The position numbers were made by a program, and so were the translations under genes. A stretch of 64,000 nucleotides of DNA from assembly GCF_032854445.1 (NCBI RefSeq), contig NC_088297.1, positions 2,479,991 through 2,543,990 on the forward strand. Direction: 5' to 3'. Under the pieces are notes generated by a model. It had not been told where the DNA came from. It ran no database searches and saw only the letters and a list, made by a program, of their open reading frames with translations. The DNA is from Liolophura sinensis. Its lineage: Eukaryota > Mollusca > Polyplacophora > Chitonida > Chitonidae. This document shows positions 44,053-56,283 of this stretch, piece by piece; within the stretch, counting starts at the first letter, position 1; each line of letters opens with the position of its first letter.

Positions 44053-47000
44053 GTGCGTTCTATCCTTGTCGTCTACTGTGTACCGCACGGTAGGTGTTAT
44101 CCTCGATAGGGCTGTCTGGTGCCGGGGCTGGATACGTCTCTGTGTCGTTGAGTTCTAGTCTTGTCCTCTACTGTGTGTTGGACAGGAGTTGTTATCCCCA
44201 ATACGACGGGCTAGTGCCGGGGATGGACACGTCTGAGTGTCGGTGGATTCTAGCCTTGTCTGCCTGCAGTTGAGGAGAGTCCCTACAATCGGTATGTCGG
44301 GCTGTTAAGCGTGGGATCATGCCAGGTCTGGGAAGAACAAAGAGACGTAACAAACAGCCGGTCGCAGACTAAAGTGCTCGGTTTTTCCAAAGTACATTAA
44401 ACGTTTGGCCAGACTTAAACTCTAGTATTGATCTTGTCCTAGTACACAATCAGCGGCACTTTAGTTCAGACTAAATTTAGTACCGGTCATAACTGCTAAT
44501 ACACTTTTAAGCAACTGAGCCAAATTGGCAAAATGGAGCAGGAGACTGGCTGCCGTTAAATTGGGTCTCATTTAAAGGCTTTCAACGCTCTTTGTGGTCC
44601 AAAGTTTATAATCTTGGTAGTAAAAGACCTGATTGCAAAGTCTCAGAAGTTAATTCATGTATATTCGTGGAAATGCTGTACACTAAAAAGTAATAGGTTT
44701 AGTTGGTGTAAGGTTAGAATAAGGCTAACTCTCGTCTTAAAACGTTGAAAAAAGTTCTTCTGATGATAAGAAAGTTTTCTTTTCACTTTATAAGAACATA
44801 TATAATTTTGGTTAGGCTAAATTCTCTTTCCTTCACCCAATTACTTTTTTTTTTTGTTTTTTTTACAAAATACGATAACATAACACTAGAGCGTTGTACC
44901 CGTATGGTTCTCTCTATTACGTCCACCGTTAAGAAAGTGGACATCTTCCATGTACAGTGGTCAGTGTACATTTCTTTCTCAATCGGACTAAATCATCTTA
45001 AAGTGAGAATTCCACGAATAGCACTTCTAGGCTATTTGATGCCATTTAGGGTGAAGTTCAGACCTATCGGGGAGTAGCCCATTTCTGACACTCTGAACAT
45101 TCATAAGTCATAAGCACATCAGTTGTAAGCTCGCATGGTTTGGGCAGAAGTATGTTGATAGCTTTGGCTTTTCCTGGTATATGGGCTTTGTGCAAGACCT
45201 CATGGGCGCAAATGGGCGATGTGTGGCAATAGTTGGTACCGGTAATTCCTATACCCAAAAATCAAATTTATAACAAAATCAAAATGTTCAAAATATCTTT
45301 GTTTTAAATACTACACCTGACTAATTTGTCAATGACATCTAACTGAGCTGGAGTAAAACTTTGTATTTATCTATTTTCATATCACCTTTCCTTTTTCTAC
45401 TGATCTACAGACTCACATCACTTACGTACTTATTACTTCTACTACGTCATTAGATGTTTTAAACATCTAAAAACTTTTTGTGAGGTGAGGGGACCTAACC
45501 ACTGATTTTACGGTCAGTATTTCCCAGCACAGAATCCACACACTGGCATACATTTAACTACATGCATATTCAACAGTCTAAAAAAATTTTAAGTACAACT
45601 GTTTTCACGCACACCTCTAGCTTGTCCAATTGAAGAAAGTTGTCATATTTTGTAACTTTCCTTTCCAGATGATACAATTAATCTTATGTTTAAACAGTAC
45701 TGTGTTCAGTTACCGTGGACATGGCGGTGGCTCAAAGGGTCGTGGAGGGGTTTGAGGGAGGGACAGTGGTCCTGCCCTGTACAGTCATTATACAGGGGAA
45801 TCTGCAGTGGAGTATTGGTAATACTCCCCTCCTAGTCAGAAGCGATGGTCAAGTCTTCAAAGCAAACACCAGCTGGAACGATGTGATCAGCCTTGTGGGG
45901 AGCAGCAAAAACCTGAGCATCAGCTCCCTCAGTCGTCAGAGAGATGACGGCAGGACGTTCACGTGTGCGGATGCAGGACCTGGAGGAGATCAGCAGGAGA
46001 CAACTGTCAGGGTGTTAGGTAAGTACCTGTACATGTAGAACAGCAGACAACTGTCAGGGTGTTATGTAAGTACGTGTACATGTAGAACGGAAGACAACTG
46101 TCAGGGTGTTAGGTAGGTACCTGTACATGTAGAACAGAAGACATCTGTCAGGGTGTTAGGTAAGTACCTGTACATGTAGAACAGAAGACAACTGCCAGGG
46201 TGTTAGGTAAGTACCAGTACATGTAGAACAGAAGACAACTGTCAGGGTGTTAGGTAAGTACCTGTACATGTAGAACAGAAGACAACTGTCAGGGTGTTAG
46301 GTAGGTACCTGTACATGTAGAACAGAAGACAACTGTCAGGGTGTTACGTAGGTACCTGTACATGTAGAACAGAAGACATCTGTCAGGGTGTTAGGTAAGT
46401 ACCAGTACATGTAGAACAGAAGACAACTGTCAGGGTGTTAGGTAAGTACCTGTACATGTAGAACAGAAGACAATTGTCAGGGTGTTAGGTAGGTACGTGT
46501 ACATGCAGAACAGGAGACAACTGTCAGGGTGTTAGGTAAGTACCTGTACATGTAGAACAGGAGACAACTGGCAAGGTGTAAGGTAAGTACCTGTACATGT
46601 AGAACATGTACGGGTATAGGAGACAACTGCCAGTGTGTTAGGTAGGTACCTGTACATGTGGAACAGAAGACAACTGTCAGGGTGTTAAGTAAGTACCTGT
46701 ACATGTAGAACAGAAGACAACTGTCAGGGTGTTAAGTAAGTACCTGTACATGTAGAACAGAACTCAACTGCCAGGGTGTTAGGTAAGTACCTGTACATGT
46801 AGAACAGGAAACAACGGTCAAGCACATGTGGTCCAATATATCTAGCAGTGTGACACGTGATTTACTGATTTATTCTTTGATTGGTGTAATACGCCGTACT
46901 CAAGGATATTTCACTTATTCTACGACGGCTAGCATTATGGTGGGAAGAACCAGGCAGAGCCCGGAGGAAACTCTCAACTATCCGCGGGTTGCTGCAAGAC

Positions 47001-50000
47001 CTTCTCATATATGCCCTACACGTGATTGAATATGGGTATACAATTTTTGTAGCCAACAGATTTGTATCGTTCACGCCGAGTATGAAAGGCCCATCCTATT
47101 TGCGGCAGCCGCGCAAAGCCCCCTGGAGTGGGTTCAAATTACTCCAGATTGCGTCACTAAATGTTGAATTTTAAATCCCCAGCTTTTGTTTTTCCCAAAA
47201 GATAACTTGGGATATGCTGATTATAAAATGCTAATTCTTAAGTTGCAACTCCACGTACAATTTCCAGTAAAAACGAGTCAAAAGTTCATAAATTTATTTG
47301 TTCTAAATTTCCCCAAAACAATGGTATCGGTCACGGTTGAGTACATTATCGAATGCTATTTTAAAGGTTCTGACCACCGAAAAACCGATTCTTATTTTCT
47401 TAGCTGATGTACTAAACCAAATGAGAAACGTCTGATTAACGCTAATTAGGACATCTGTCGGTGATGTAGCGTACAATGATGATTTTTTAAACAAATTATA
47501 CCTAAAGCTAAACATGTAGGCGCACTGATAAAACAAACAGTAAATTCTTATCCCCCCAACTACATGTATAAATCTACTTAAGAACGGGTCAAATATTTAC
47601 ATCTCAAATGACCTCAATACGAGTGGAAAGGTCAAGGTTGAGTACAAGGTTGAAACTTTTTTCATAGGTTCTTCATAACAAACAAAAGCCCATTCTTGAA
47701 CATATCAAGCCATTAAAAAAACGGCTTAATTAACGCGAATCCGGGTTTTTTTTTAACAAAAACTAATTTGACATATGCTGATAATGATATGCGAAGGTCA
47801 CGGAATGCAGAGGTCAAGGTACATCAGCTCTTTACGGGATAAAGCTGTACAGAGGTCAGCTGCTGGCAAATACACGTGTGACAGCAACGGGTCGGAAATT
47901 GACAAAATTAAACGTTTTACTGTTTGTCGTACCTTAACTGGGTTTGACAAAATACAAAATGAGAAGAAAATGCTAACCTATATATCAACTGTCAATATTG
48001 TAGCTCCATCGGATGTGGAGGTGACTTTTGACCAACGTTCTCATCAGTTAACCTGTACAGCTAAGGGTTATCCTAACATGCACACCTTCAGCCCGTGGGA
48101 ACATCGCCTGGGCGGGATACTCATACGGAGACTGGGGAATGAGACACTTGGCACTTCTGTAAACTACGTTCTGCCTGAGAACCGGACATACACAGAGACG
48201 GGAGATTACGTGTGCTCAGTGACAAACGGTATTAAGTCTTCACAATCAGGGCTGATCTATGTGGCTCCTCTCAGTAAGTTTTCATATTATTTTGTAAGAT
48301 AAAGCTGTGGATTGAAATTTTTATGTAACCAACCTAAGCTTTTATCTGCTCTCTCCATTTGCTCTACACTGACAAGCTCCTGAGATCATTTGTCAGATAG
48401 GGTCTGTCATATCTGACAGAAAACCTGTTTGCACAATAAACAAAGGTGTTCCACATGCAATTGGCTACTGACGTCACACAGATGACGTGATGACGTCACA
48501 CAGACGATATGTACATGTATCTTGATGGCCTTACACTGATAACATGATGCCATTACATAAACTAGTACGCCAAGCAGAGTGGACCATCACTTTCAATACC
48601 CAGTTTTATTAAGATTTGTAGCGCTGTCTGCTCAAGACACAATGTATACTGTCAGTATATTAAAGGATAGATAAAACGCTTTGCTTTCATTTCTCAATGT
48701 GCAGATTATCAAATGTAATAACATATAACAGCACAAGCTTTCATCTTTTACTTTGGGGGAGTGGGGAGGTAAAAATGTTTTCAAAGCACAGTTTTCTTAA
48801 TGCCCCAGCTGTCAGTCCGGAAATTAAGCAGCTTGCAGTGCTGACGTTAACGATGATCCCTGTTTAAAAATAACTATGTGGATGACAGACCGAGCCGGAA
48901 TCGGGGCAGGGCTAACGTTATCGACAGAATTCACCGGGGTCGGGGCACTTCGGGGGTGTACACCGAGTTCCAAGCAAGATGACATAATCTTTTTTGAAAA
49001 AATCCCACCGTTGACATCACGAGCTGGCCATTGAAGTTTCCTAATGATTAAGTAACATCTGTAACGATTTGCTACTATTGTAGTAAAAATGCCAGTTCAT
49101 CTACAAGCCGTGTAGCAACAACAACAATGTGTTCGATACAATGTTCAGTTCTCAATTCTGTTATTATCATTTAAAACTGCCCAACTGTTTGGAGTTCATT
49201 TTAAGGTACATTTTAACGAAACAATATAAACTCAATACCAAAAGAAACTTTACCACTCATAAAGTGAAGTTTAACAAACGTTTTCAGTGAATTCGGTCAA
49301 CTTAACCCAGTAAAAATCAAATGCAAATATATTCCCATTTGGGTAAAGCTACATGTAAGCCAATACCAATCCGTTGCAACAGAAAAATAAAAGTTTAAAC
49401 CACGTGACCCGTGGACGGGCCGAATCCACAAGGTCAAGCTGTGTAAAAAACGTTAAAGCCAGTATGTCAGACATGCACAATTATTAAAAACCACCGTAGT
49501 GATGCCACGACTGTCTCCAGAACAACGCGAGAGGGCCCTGGGCATGATGGCTGTGAGAGCCACTCATTCTAACATTGCAAGAACTTATGGCTGTTCTCGT
49601 GTAACCGTTTTAAATCTGATGCAGCGATACAGGCAGACAGGACGGACCTCAGACAGGCCAAGATCAGGCAGACCTAGGATAACCAGTGCCCGGTACTTGC
49701 GTGTCTTGCATCTGAGCAATCGCTTCCTCAGTGTGACGTCATCATCCCTGAATGCGTTAGGTCATCGGCTCAGTCGGCAGACAGTGTCAAGGAGACTCCG
49801 GGATCACGGAATTCGGGTTTATTGACCAATCAGAGGGCAGTTATTGACGGCCCAACATGGTTGTCAGAGGTTGAGGTGGGCCCAAGTTGTACAACGTTAG
49901 CTGCGACGTGATTGGCAACGGGTCGTCTTCACAGATGAGCCGCCTCTGTATGTTCAGAGCTGATGGAAGACAGCGTGTAGGCCGTAGAGGAGGCGAAAGA

Positions 50001-53000
50001 TCGGCATAAGCTTGCATTCAGGAAGTGGCACCGTATGGTGATGGTGGAGTGATGGTATGGGGAGGGATTTGTGGACAGGAACGGACACCACTGGTCATGA
50101 TTGACGGACACTTAACAGCTCGGCGTTACGTGGATGACATTTTACGTCCGATTATTCTGCCCTTCATTCGCCAGCGTCTACGTGGTGTCCTTTAACAGCT
50201 CGAGTCGTGCAGAACTTTCTTGACGCCAACGACGTCAACGTCTTACCATGGCCTGCACGCTCCCCAGGCATCTCTCCCATAGCGCACCTGTGGGACGCCC
50301 TGGATCGCTGCATATGACAAAGAACTTTCAGCTAACCGGCAAGAACTGTCACAGGCTCTAGACGAAGAATGGCACCGTACCCCACGTGACCTAATCAGAC
50401 GACTGATTTTCCCAACGCGTCGGAGAATGTTTGCATGCATTGAAGCAAGGAATGGCCACACAAGGTACTGATGAGGCGACTTTATCAAACTGAACAACTT
50501 TTTCCTTACTCACGCGATTGGTCACCGAACTGAAATGCCGATTTTTTTTACCCCAACCCCACTTCGCCACAGGGGGTGGATATATAGCCTGCTGTTCTTT
50601 TCCTTACTTTGGACGTGGATAACCAAAACATGCTGTTGTTTTCAATATATTGCTTGTCCAGCATCTGTTGTTTTGTGTTATTATAAATTTGGGCAATTAA
50701 ACGTATGGTAAAGTTTCTTTTGGCCGTCCGTTTATGTAGAGTTATGCACAAGTGATATGACGATTCACTGTGCCTATGGATGACCGATCACGAGAAGTCC
50801 AAATATGGCGTCTAGTTCTATGGGCTTATGCACGTTGCCAGTGTCTAGTTATTTTACATAAGCACTGAGAGTAAAACCGTAGCTGTAGTGAATAGACCAT
50901 AGGCCCTATTTCACCGGTTTCATGTGACGATCTCCTAAGTTTCATACAATCGTCACTGCACTGTTTATACACTCATTGCTGTACAGAATAGATTATGTGG
51001 AGTGACCGGAAGGTTAACTGTAATATTGTGGTCAACGGGTGGTTTCTTAAGAGTTTCTAGACTCTATGCACTACAATATACCAATGCTAAATCTCTCTAA
51101 TCGTCAACCTTCGTATTTAAATGCTCATATTATTCTCTGCGTGTTTTTTTTTTTCCTTGTATTTGTTTTTTTCTTTTCAGCTCCCGCCGTGTTTCAGAAT
51201 CACTCAAAGAAGGTGACGATTGGTTTGGGGACATCTGAGACAATATTCGTGTCATTTTACGCACGATCGTCCTCCGGTACTGTCCGGGTGATGTGGAAGA
51301 AAGCCGGAGAGAGTGACGCCCTACAGTCTCACCGGGAAGAGGCGGGTCTGGTCAGTCTGGTGCTGTATGGTCAGCTGGTCAGTCTTCCGGGGACAGTCAC
51401 CATACTGACACTGACTGATGTCCGCCAGGAGGATAAGGGCAACTTGACCGTCTCCTCTGACATCAACGGAGTAGCCCACACATCAAGTACCAGATTTTAT
51501 GTTGACGTCACTGAGAAGCCATCGGCAAAGAAAGGTTTTGCATTAAAGTTCGGTTAAATCAAGATGTCAAGATAGTAATTTTAAATCTGCAGAACCTTAG
51601 AGTCAACAAAGACGTCTTTGTAGTAGTTAAATGCGTCCAGACTAAATTCCAAAACAGCCTAAAACACAAGTTCCCATAGTAACATATAAAAAAAAGTAAA
51701 CACATAGTCAATAAAGCTGGTAACATGTTCTAAATAATTCCAGCGCCAATACGTCGGAAGTGGACATTGTTAATTAAACAGTTTGTTTGTCGTTGCAGAC
51801 ACATCTGGGAATCACGCTGGAGCAAACAGTGGGGCGATTGTTGGAGGGGTGTTAGGCGGTTTCCTCGTTGTTGTTACATCTATCTTTACAGTGATAGTTG
51901 TGATCTTATGGAGAAGATCAAAAACAAAAGGTTGGTATTCCTGACTCCGGAGACTTCATGTAACGTCCAACTTCCAAGCGAATGTCAGAAGAACAACAGT
52001 AATTTTGGGGATCCTGGGTTTGTAACTTGACAAACAAATTAGAGTAGGCGGTTTTGCAGGATGAAAACGAGCTTCGTGCTCTGTGACCACGTTTACCGTT
52101 TTAATACGGAATAACATTCATACTCTACATGTCCATGTTGATGGCACCCAAAACACATCCTTGTGTTGCCAAAAGAAAATTATACGTGTGTTATTTTCTC
52201 TTTTACGCTTTACTAAAAATAAGTGATTTGAATGTTATTTAGTTCTTCCGATTGAGTGATATGGCATATTAGAGATTATTTCACTTATATAAGGGCAGTT
52301 ATATTAAACAAGGTAGAGAACTTGAAACGAGTGTGTGATGTACCATTCTACGATGCAAAATGAATGTGCAAGGGACCGTATACATTTAACACTTTGCAGA
52401 GCTGTGCAGTGATACAAGTTTATAGTTTGTTTTATTTTATTTCAGCTTTACCAGAGGGTACTGAAAACAGGTACTTACATTCCACTATTTCTCTATTGGT
52501 CATTTTACATGTAGTATCACTACACGACAAACCCTGAGTCTATCTGCAAGAGTGCAGAGATTGTCAGTGAGCACTTAACACAGAAATAGTGTGCCATGGT
52601 AACGTAATTGTTCGGAGACGGTGCAAATCATCTTTTTACATATAGGAGCTTTCAGAGTTTGAGGTTATTAAACCATGCGAATGAAAAATGAGGTCAGGTT
52701 TCCCTGTTCTCACTTAATATTTCACTGAGTCTTTCATAAGATAAAATATGAAAAAGACGTATGCTGTTATCTGTTTTTTTCTTAATTAAATATTTTTAAT
52801 GCAGCATAGAGAAACACAATTGTTTTCTTCCTGATCAGAGCTCTCTTTATCTGATACGACGTAATAAACACTAAAGAAAAAAAGCCCGCTAATTTCCGCC
52901 CATAGGATTTGATTTTGTATCTTCTTCCGAATGGCCGGTATTACAGAAATATAGAGTACAATTTAAAAGATACGATGAGAAAAATAAACGTTCGTAATTT

Positions 53001-53928
53001 GCACAGTCACTTAGCTTCAGGATAAACTAAGCTTTAATAAAAAGGGAAAAGTGAGAGCCTTTGAGGAAGTAACCACATAATTACTAACAGTGACTAAACT
53101 TATCTTACTAAATTGCTATTCTAGGCAGATGTCACCGGCAGGAGACCTCATCGGAGAAATGCGGACGATACCGAGACCAGCCGATACTCACCATGACCCT
53201 GCTGTCAATATCGGTAAATATCCATAAAAACCAGATGTTATTTTTATTGGCTAATTCTCTGAAATAAAACAGATATGGTAAAGGCGTCAAGTGATACAAT
53301 TGACGTTTAAAAAATGTTAAGCTTGCCACAGGTTAAGCTGACAAGTTCAAATCTGGAATTTGGATAACAAAAATTGTATATAGTATTCACTCACCTATTT
53401 GAGTGTTTATTTCTTTTCGGAGACTGGAGAAGAATTGAAACCACTATAAGCTACGTAAGCTTCTTAACTGCTTCCAATAACGTATGCAATGACTGTGAGT
53501 TCAAATCCAGTTCATGCTGGCTCCCTCTTCGGTCGTATACGGGATTGCACGGCGGTAACCCGTGGAAGGTCGTGGGTTTTTTGCTGGGATGTCTTCGGTT
53601 TCCTCCAACCGATGTCGTCATTAAGTCACATATTTTTGAATACCAAGTATAACTTCAATCAAATAAACCAAACTCATATATTAATTCAAATATCTACAAG
53701 CAGTTGGCTTCTGTATATTAGCAGGTATATATCTGTGTAATTACAGATCACAATTACGAATCACTTGCTCACAACATTGCGAGAAACCCAGGATCACGGG
53801 ACGTGAATTATGAGCCCATGACATCACCCACTAGGTGTGGTAACAACACGTACGAGAACACTGAAGGTGCTAAGTCTAATGCGGAAGCGGCACGGAGTGA
53901 GGACCGGGCAAACTACCAGAACGTCTAA
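44013..53928 (+). CDS. Copy 7: three-Ig transmembrane receptor, intact
   Basis: Exons: 44013-44052, V 45698-46018, Ig4 48004-48273, Ig5 51181-51534, TM 51799-51930, micro 52446-52470, exon 9 53125-53213, tail 53747-53928; 1413 nt, 470 residues, no stop. First exon MAGWCQRWTRLCV uses donor gtgcgt. Ig5 lacks 6 nt (NLTV instead of NYTLTV), removing the conserved Tyr without a frameshift. The tail has YESL, YEPM (Ser to Pro), YENT and YQNV. Two extra first-exon copies behind exon 1 are dead. Same intron insertions as copy 6. Likely functional surface receptor, paralogue of copies 6 and 8. Confidence 0.8.
44100..44245 (+). pseudogene. Two dead first-exon repeats after exon 1 of copy 7
   Basis: Homologous to the extra first exons of copy 6, but the starts read ATAGGG and ACG, and the donors are gttgag and gtggat. 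Copy 8 has the same pair. Confidence 0.7.
45698..46018 (+). CDS. Copy 7 V-like Ig exon
   Basis: 321 nt, acceptor taaacag, donor gtaagt. VLPCTV, LQWSI, NLS sequon and DDGRTFTC. Confidence 0.86.
46005..46800 (+). repeat. 47-bp minisatellite carrying splice donors, copy 7
   Basis: About 16 units of the same repeat as at 33785. Many read gtaagtacc, several gtaggtacc. One unit is disturbed by a short palindromic duplication near 46606. Confidence 0.92.
46865..47025 (-). mobile_element. SINE in the V-Ig4 intron of copy 7
   Basis: Same element as at 34540; left end 'gtaatacgccgtactcaagg'. Confidence 0.75.
47798..47892 (+). pseudogene. Ig3 relic in the V-Ig4 intron of copy 7
   Basis: Same remnant as in copy 6, with AAA for GAA in the former GEYTC motif (GKYTC). 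Confidence 0.78.
48004..48273 (+). CDS. Copy 7 Ig4 exon
   Basis: 270 nt, open, LTCTA, SPWEH, ETGDYVC; donor gtaagt. Confidence 0.87.
49229..50727 (+). mobile_element. Tc1-like transposon, dead, copy 7
   Basis: Inverted ends 'ccaaaagaaactttacca' at the left and its exact complement at 50706-50723. Shares the stops and deletion of the element in copy 6. Confidence 0.87.
49499..49825 (+). pseudogene. Tc1-like transposase relic (copy 7)
   Basis: 108 open codons ending at the same TGA as in copies 6 and 8; HTH and GRPR are present. Confidence 0.87.
51181..51534 (+). CDS. Copy 7 Ig5 exon with 6-nt deletion
   Basis: 354 nt: 6 nt missing relative to copies 6 and 8, so GNYTLTV becomes GNLTV. NLT is a new N-glycosylation sequon. 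Frame kept. Confidence 0.84.
51799..51930 (+). CDS. Copy 7 transmembrane exon
   Basis: 132 nt. Residues as in copy 6 apart from one change (TSGNHAG kept as TSGNHAG-like TSGNH at the entry); LWRRSKTKG stop-transfer. Confidence 0.84.
52446..52470 (+). CDS. Copy 7 cytoplasmic microexon
   Basis: 25 nt, identical in length and borders to copy 6. Confidence 0.75.
53125..53213 (+). CDS. Copy 7 cytoplasmic exon 9
   Basis: 89 nt, acceptor ttctag, donor gtaaat, phase 2 to 1. Confidence 0.75.
53480..53668 (+). mobile_element. SINE in the tail intron of copy 7
   Basis: Same element and position as at 41140. Confidence 0.75.
53747..53928 (+). CDS. Copy 7 tail exon
   Basis: TAA 53926-53928. NYESL, NYEPM, TYENT and NYQNV. 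Confidence 0.83.
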
Positions 53929-56029
53929 GCTCATCTATATTTATTTATTTTTTTTAGCATCAAATGCATCATATACACCTAGGGTTCCGGATAGCTGAGA
54001 GCCTAGCGGTGTTAATTGGTTCTCTACCGGAACCAAAGTGAACTATATGTTTACTCCTCCTCTGTCCCCAATCAGTCCATCTGTCCGTCACTAAACTCTT
54101 TTCCGGACTTTTTGTGAATCGTTTTGTAATGTGCATTATGTTTCATGGAAACTTGGTAAATGTCTTCACCATGGGGAGTTACAGATTGGTCGCTTTTGTA
54201 CATGTATATATGTGGTACACAAGTTTCTTATGTTCGTTTTGTTCGTTTCATCCTAGTTTTGCTTTACTTCTGTGAACTGCATACTTATGAATGACATTGG
54301 TTGTGTATCAAACGGTTTACTCAGATGTTTACAAGTTCCGCATTAAATTGTTTCTTGCTATTTTGGGAGCTTCTAACCAATATTGGACGTGTATTATGGA
54401 AAAAAATCCTTATAGAAATGATGGAGAAAAGCCTATTTTATATTTCCTTTGATGTGACCTGTATGCACTGTTCAATGTTTTCGTGTGAATAAAATTACAC
54501 TGGTATCTTGTTGGTCTCGATATGTATACAGATAGCGCACTTTCTGGTGGGGGCATCAGGAATTGTCACCTCGAGAGAAATGAGTGAGTGAGTAAGTGAG
54601 TATTAGGGGTTTAACGTCGTATTTCACAATTTATAGTCATATGACGACGAGTCATAAGAGTGCATATTATGTGCCTCCTTGTTACAAGACGGGTTTCCAT
54701 CGCTCTTTTATCTAGTGCTGCTTCACTGAGGCGCCTTACCGGAGACAAGTAAGCCACCCCGCCCGAACCATTATATTGATACGGGTAAAGCAGTCGTTGC
54801 ACTATCTCCTTAATGCTAAACGCCAAGCGAGGAAGCTACAACCTCCACGAAGCGGACGTTCTACCAACTCGAGAGAAGTGAAACCCGAGTTCAATATCAC
54901 TTGTCGATATTTTCTTATACCGAAAAAACAGTACCTTTTCGAGTTGTACTTTAAATCGTCAAATTCGGACGGAGATAACGGAGTTATAACCACCGTTTGC
55001 TGGTTTACAAACTAGCAGACGCAAGAGGCCTCTCAAAAGGAGATAACTGCTGTGAAATAACGCACGTGGTCGTTTGATATTAGCACGAGAGCGTTGGACA
55101 TTGTCTCGTCAACGAGATCGTTGGATATTGCCTACCAAAGTGGGATAATACTTTGCAAGCGTGACGCTGCATTCCTTGGGCGCGTGATCGCTGTACATCG
55201 TGTTTTGCGGAATACCATGTGACCGTCTCTGGACCACTGGAAACGGAGAATAACCCTAGGAGGTATAATAATAATAATTTGTGATTTGTCATTTTGTGAT
55301 AAGTCATTTGTACCGATTTGTATATGCTTAAGTGCAGTTTCAGTTCTTTATGTACAATGGACAGTGGTAGGGTACTGCCCGAGCACGCGGATTAATCATC
55401 ACGGGAAACTCGTACATTGCTCTCTAACAATTGCCGGGTGATTTTATTCAGAACATCTTAGTTTAGTAAGACTGGTGTAGAAAACACTGACATGTTCTGG
55501 CTTTTCATTTATTCCATTTGTTACCTGTAATTTCCGTTTTTCAAAAACACCTTGATATGCGTGCATAACCGGTCTTTGGATCAGGGTTAAACTGGCTGGT
55601 CCTCTTTTTTCACTCACTCTCCATTCTTTCTGTCAGTCGACAAGAAGAGTGCACACAGGTGTCTTCTGCTACCAGAAATGGTTAAATAAAATTAGACCTT
55701 AAAAATACGTGGGAAAGCTCGTCAGTAAGTTCCTGGAGATCGGTGGTTTACACCAAGTACTCCAATTTCATCCACCCATAGAATTACCCAACAAGACAAA
55801 AATGAAAACATCCCGAGAATAAGTAAATACATTTTACCAGAAATGGAGAAATAAAGATTTGTGTTTGCTGAAAATGGAAATTTTACGTGTCCAGATGTCT
55901 GACATACTTTGTAAGGCTCAGTCCTGCAGCTTATAAGTTATGAAGACAATGTTAGCTTTAGCTGTTTTATTTCTAAGGGGTGTAGGTCTAATAACACACT
56001 TTGATGTACATGTACATATGTGTACACAG
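53929..56029 (+). other. Intergenic region between copies 7 and 8
   Basis: Counterpart of 41591-43799. The stretch holding 'gtttgtttacattttaacaa' in the former (about 43037) is deleted here. No gene recognised. Confidence 0.55.
54583..54867 (+). mobile_element. SINE-like element after copy 7
   Basis: Counterpart of 42229-42555 with flanking duplicates at 54570-54582 and 54868-54880. Confidence 0.8.
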
Positions 56030-56243
56030 AGCTTTAACACAGAGCTAAGATGTCCCAGTTTTACCATGTACCTATTACATATATTGTGCAGTGCGACACA
56101 CATCATGATTTCCAAAGAATACATCAACGCAGAGATAGTCTCACCCAATGACCTACCCACTGTGTATAAACCAGACCGAAGGCTATGCTTACGTACATGT
56201 ATACAACCTGGGCAGGGAAGTTAGCTCAGAGGTAAAGCTGATC
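56030..56243 (+). promoter_or_regulatory. Conserved upstream block of copy 8
   Basis: Same block as in copies 6 and 7, ending 'ggtaaagctgatcatggcg'. Confidence 0.5.
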
Positions 56244-56283
56244 ATGGCGGGCTGGTGCCAGTGCTGGACACGTCTCTGTGTAG
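56244..56283 (+). CDS. Copy 8 first exon
   Basis: 40 nt, phase 1, donor gtgcgt as in copy 7. Two dead first-exon repeats follow (56332-56480). Confidence 0.72.
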
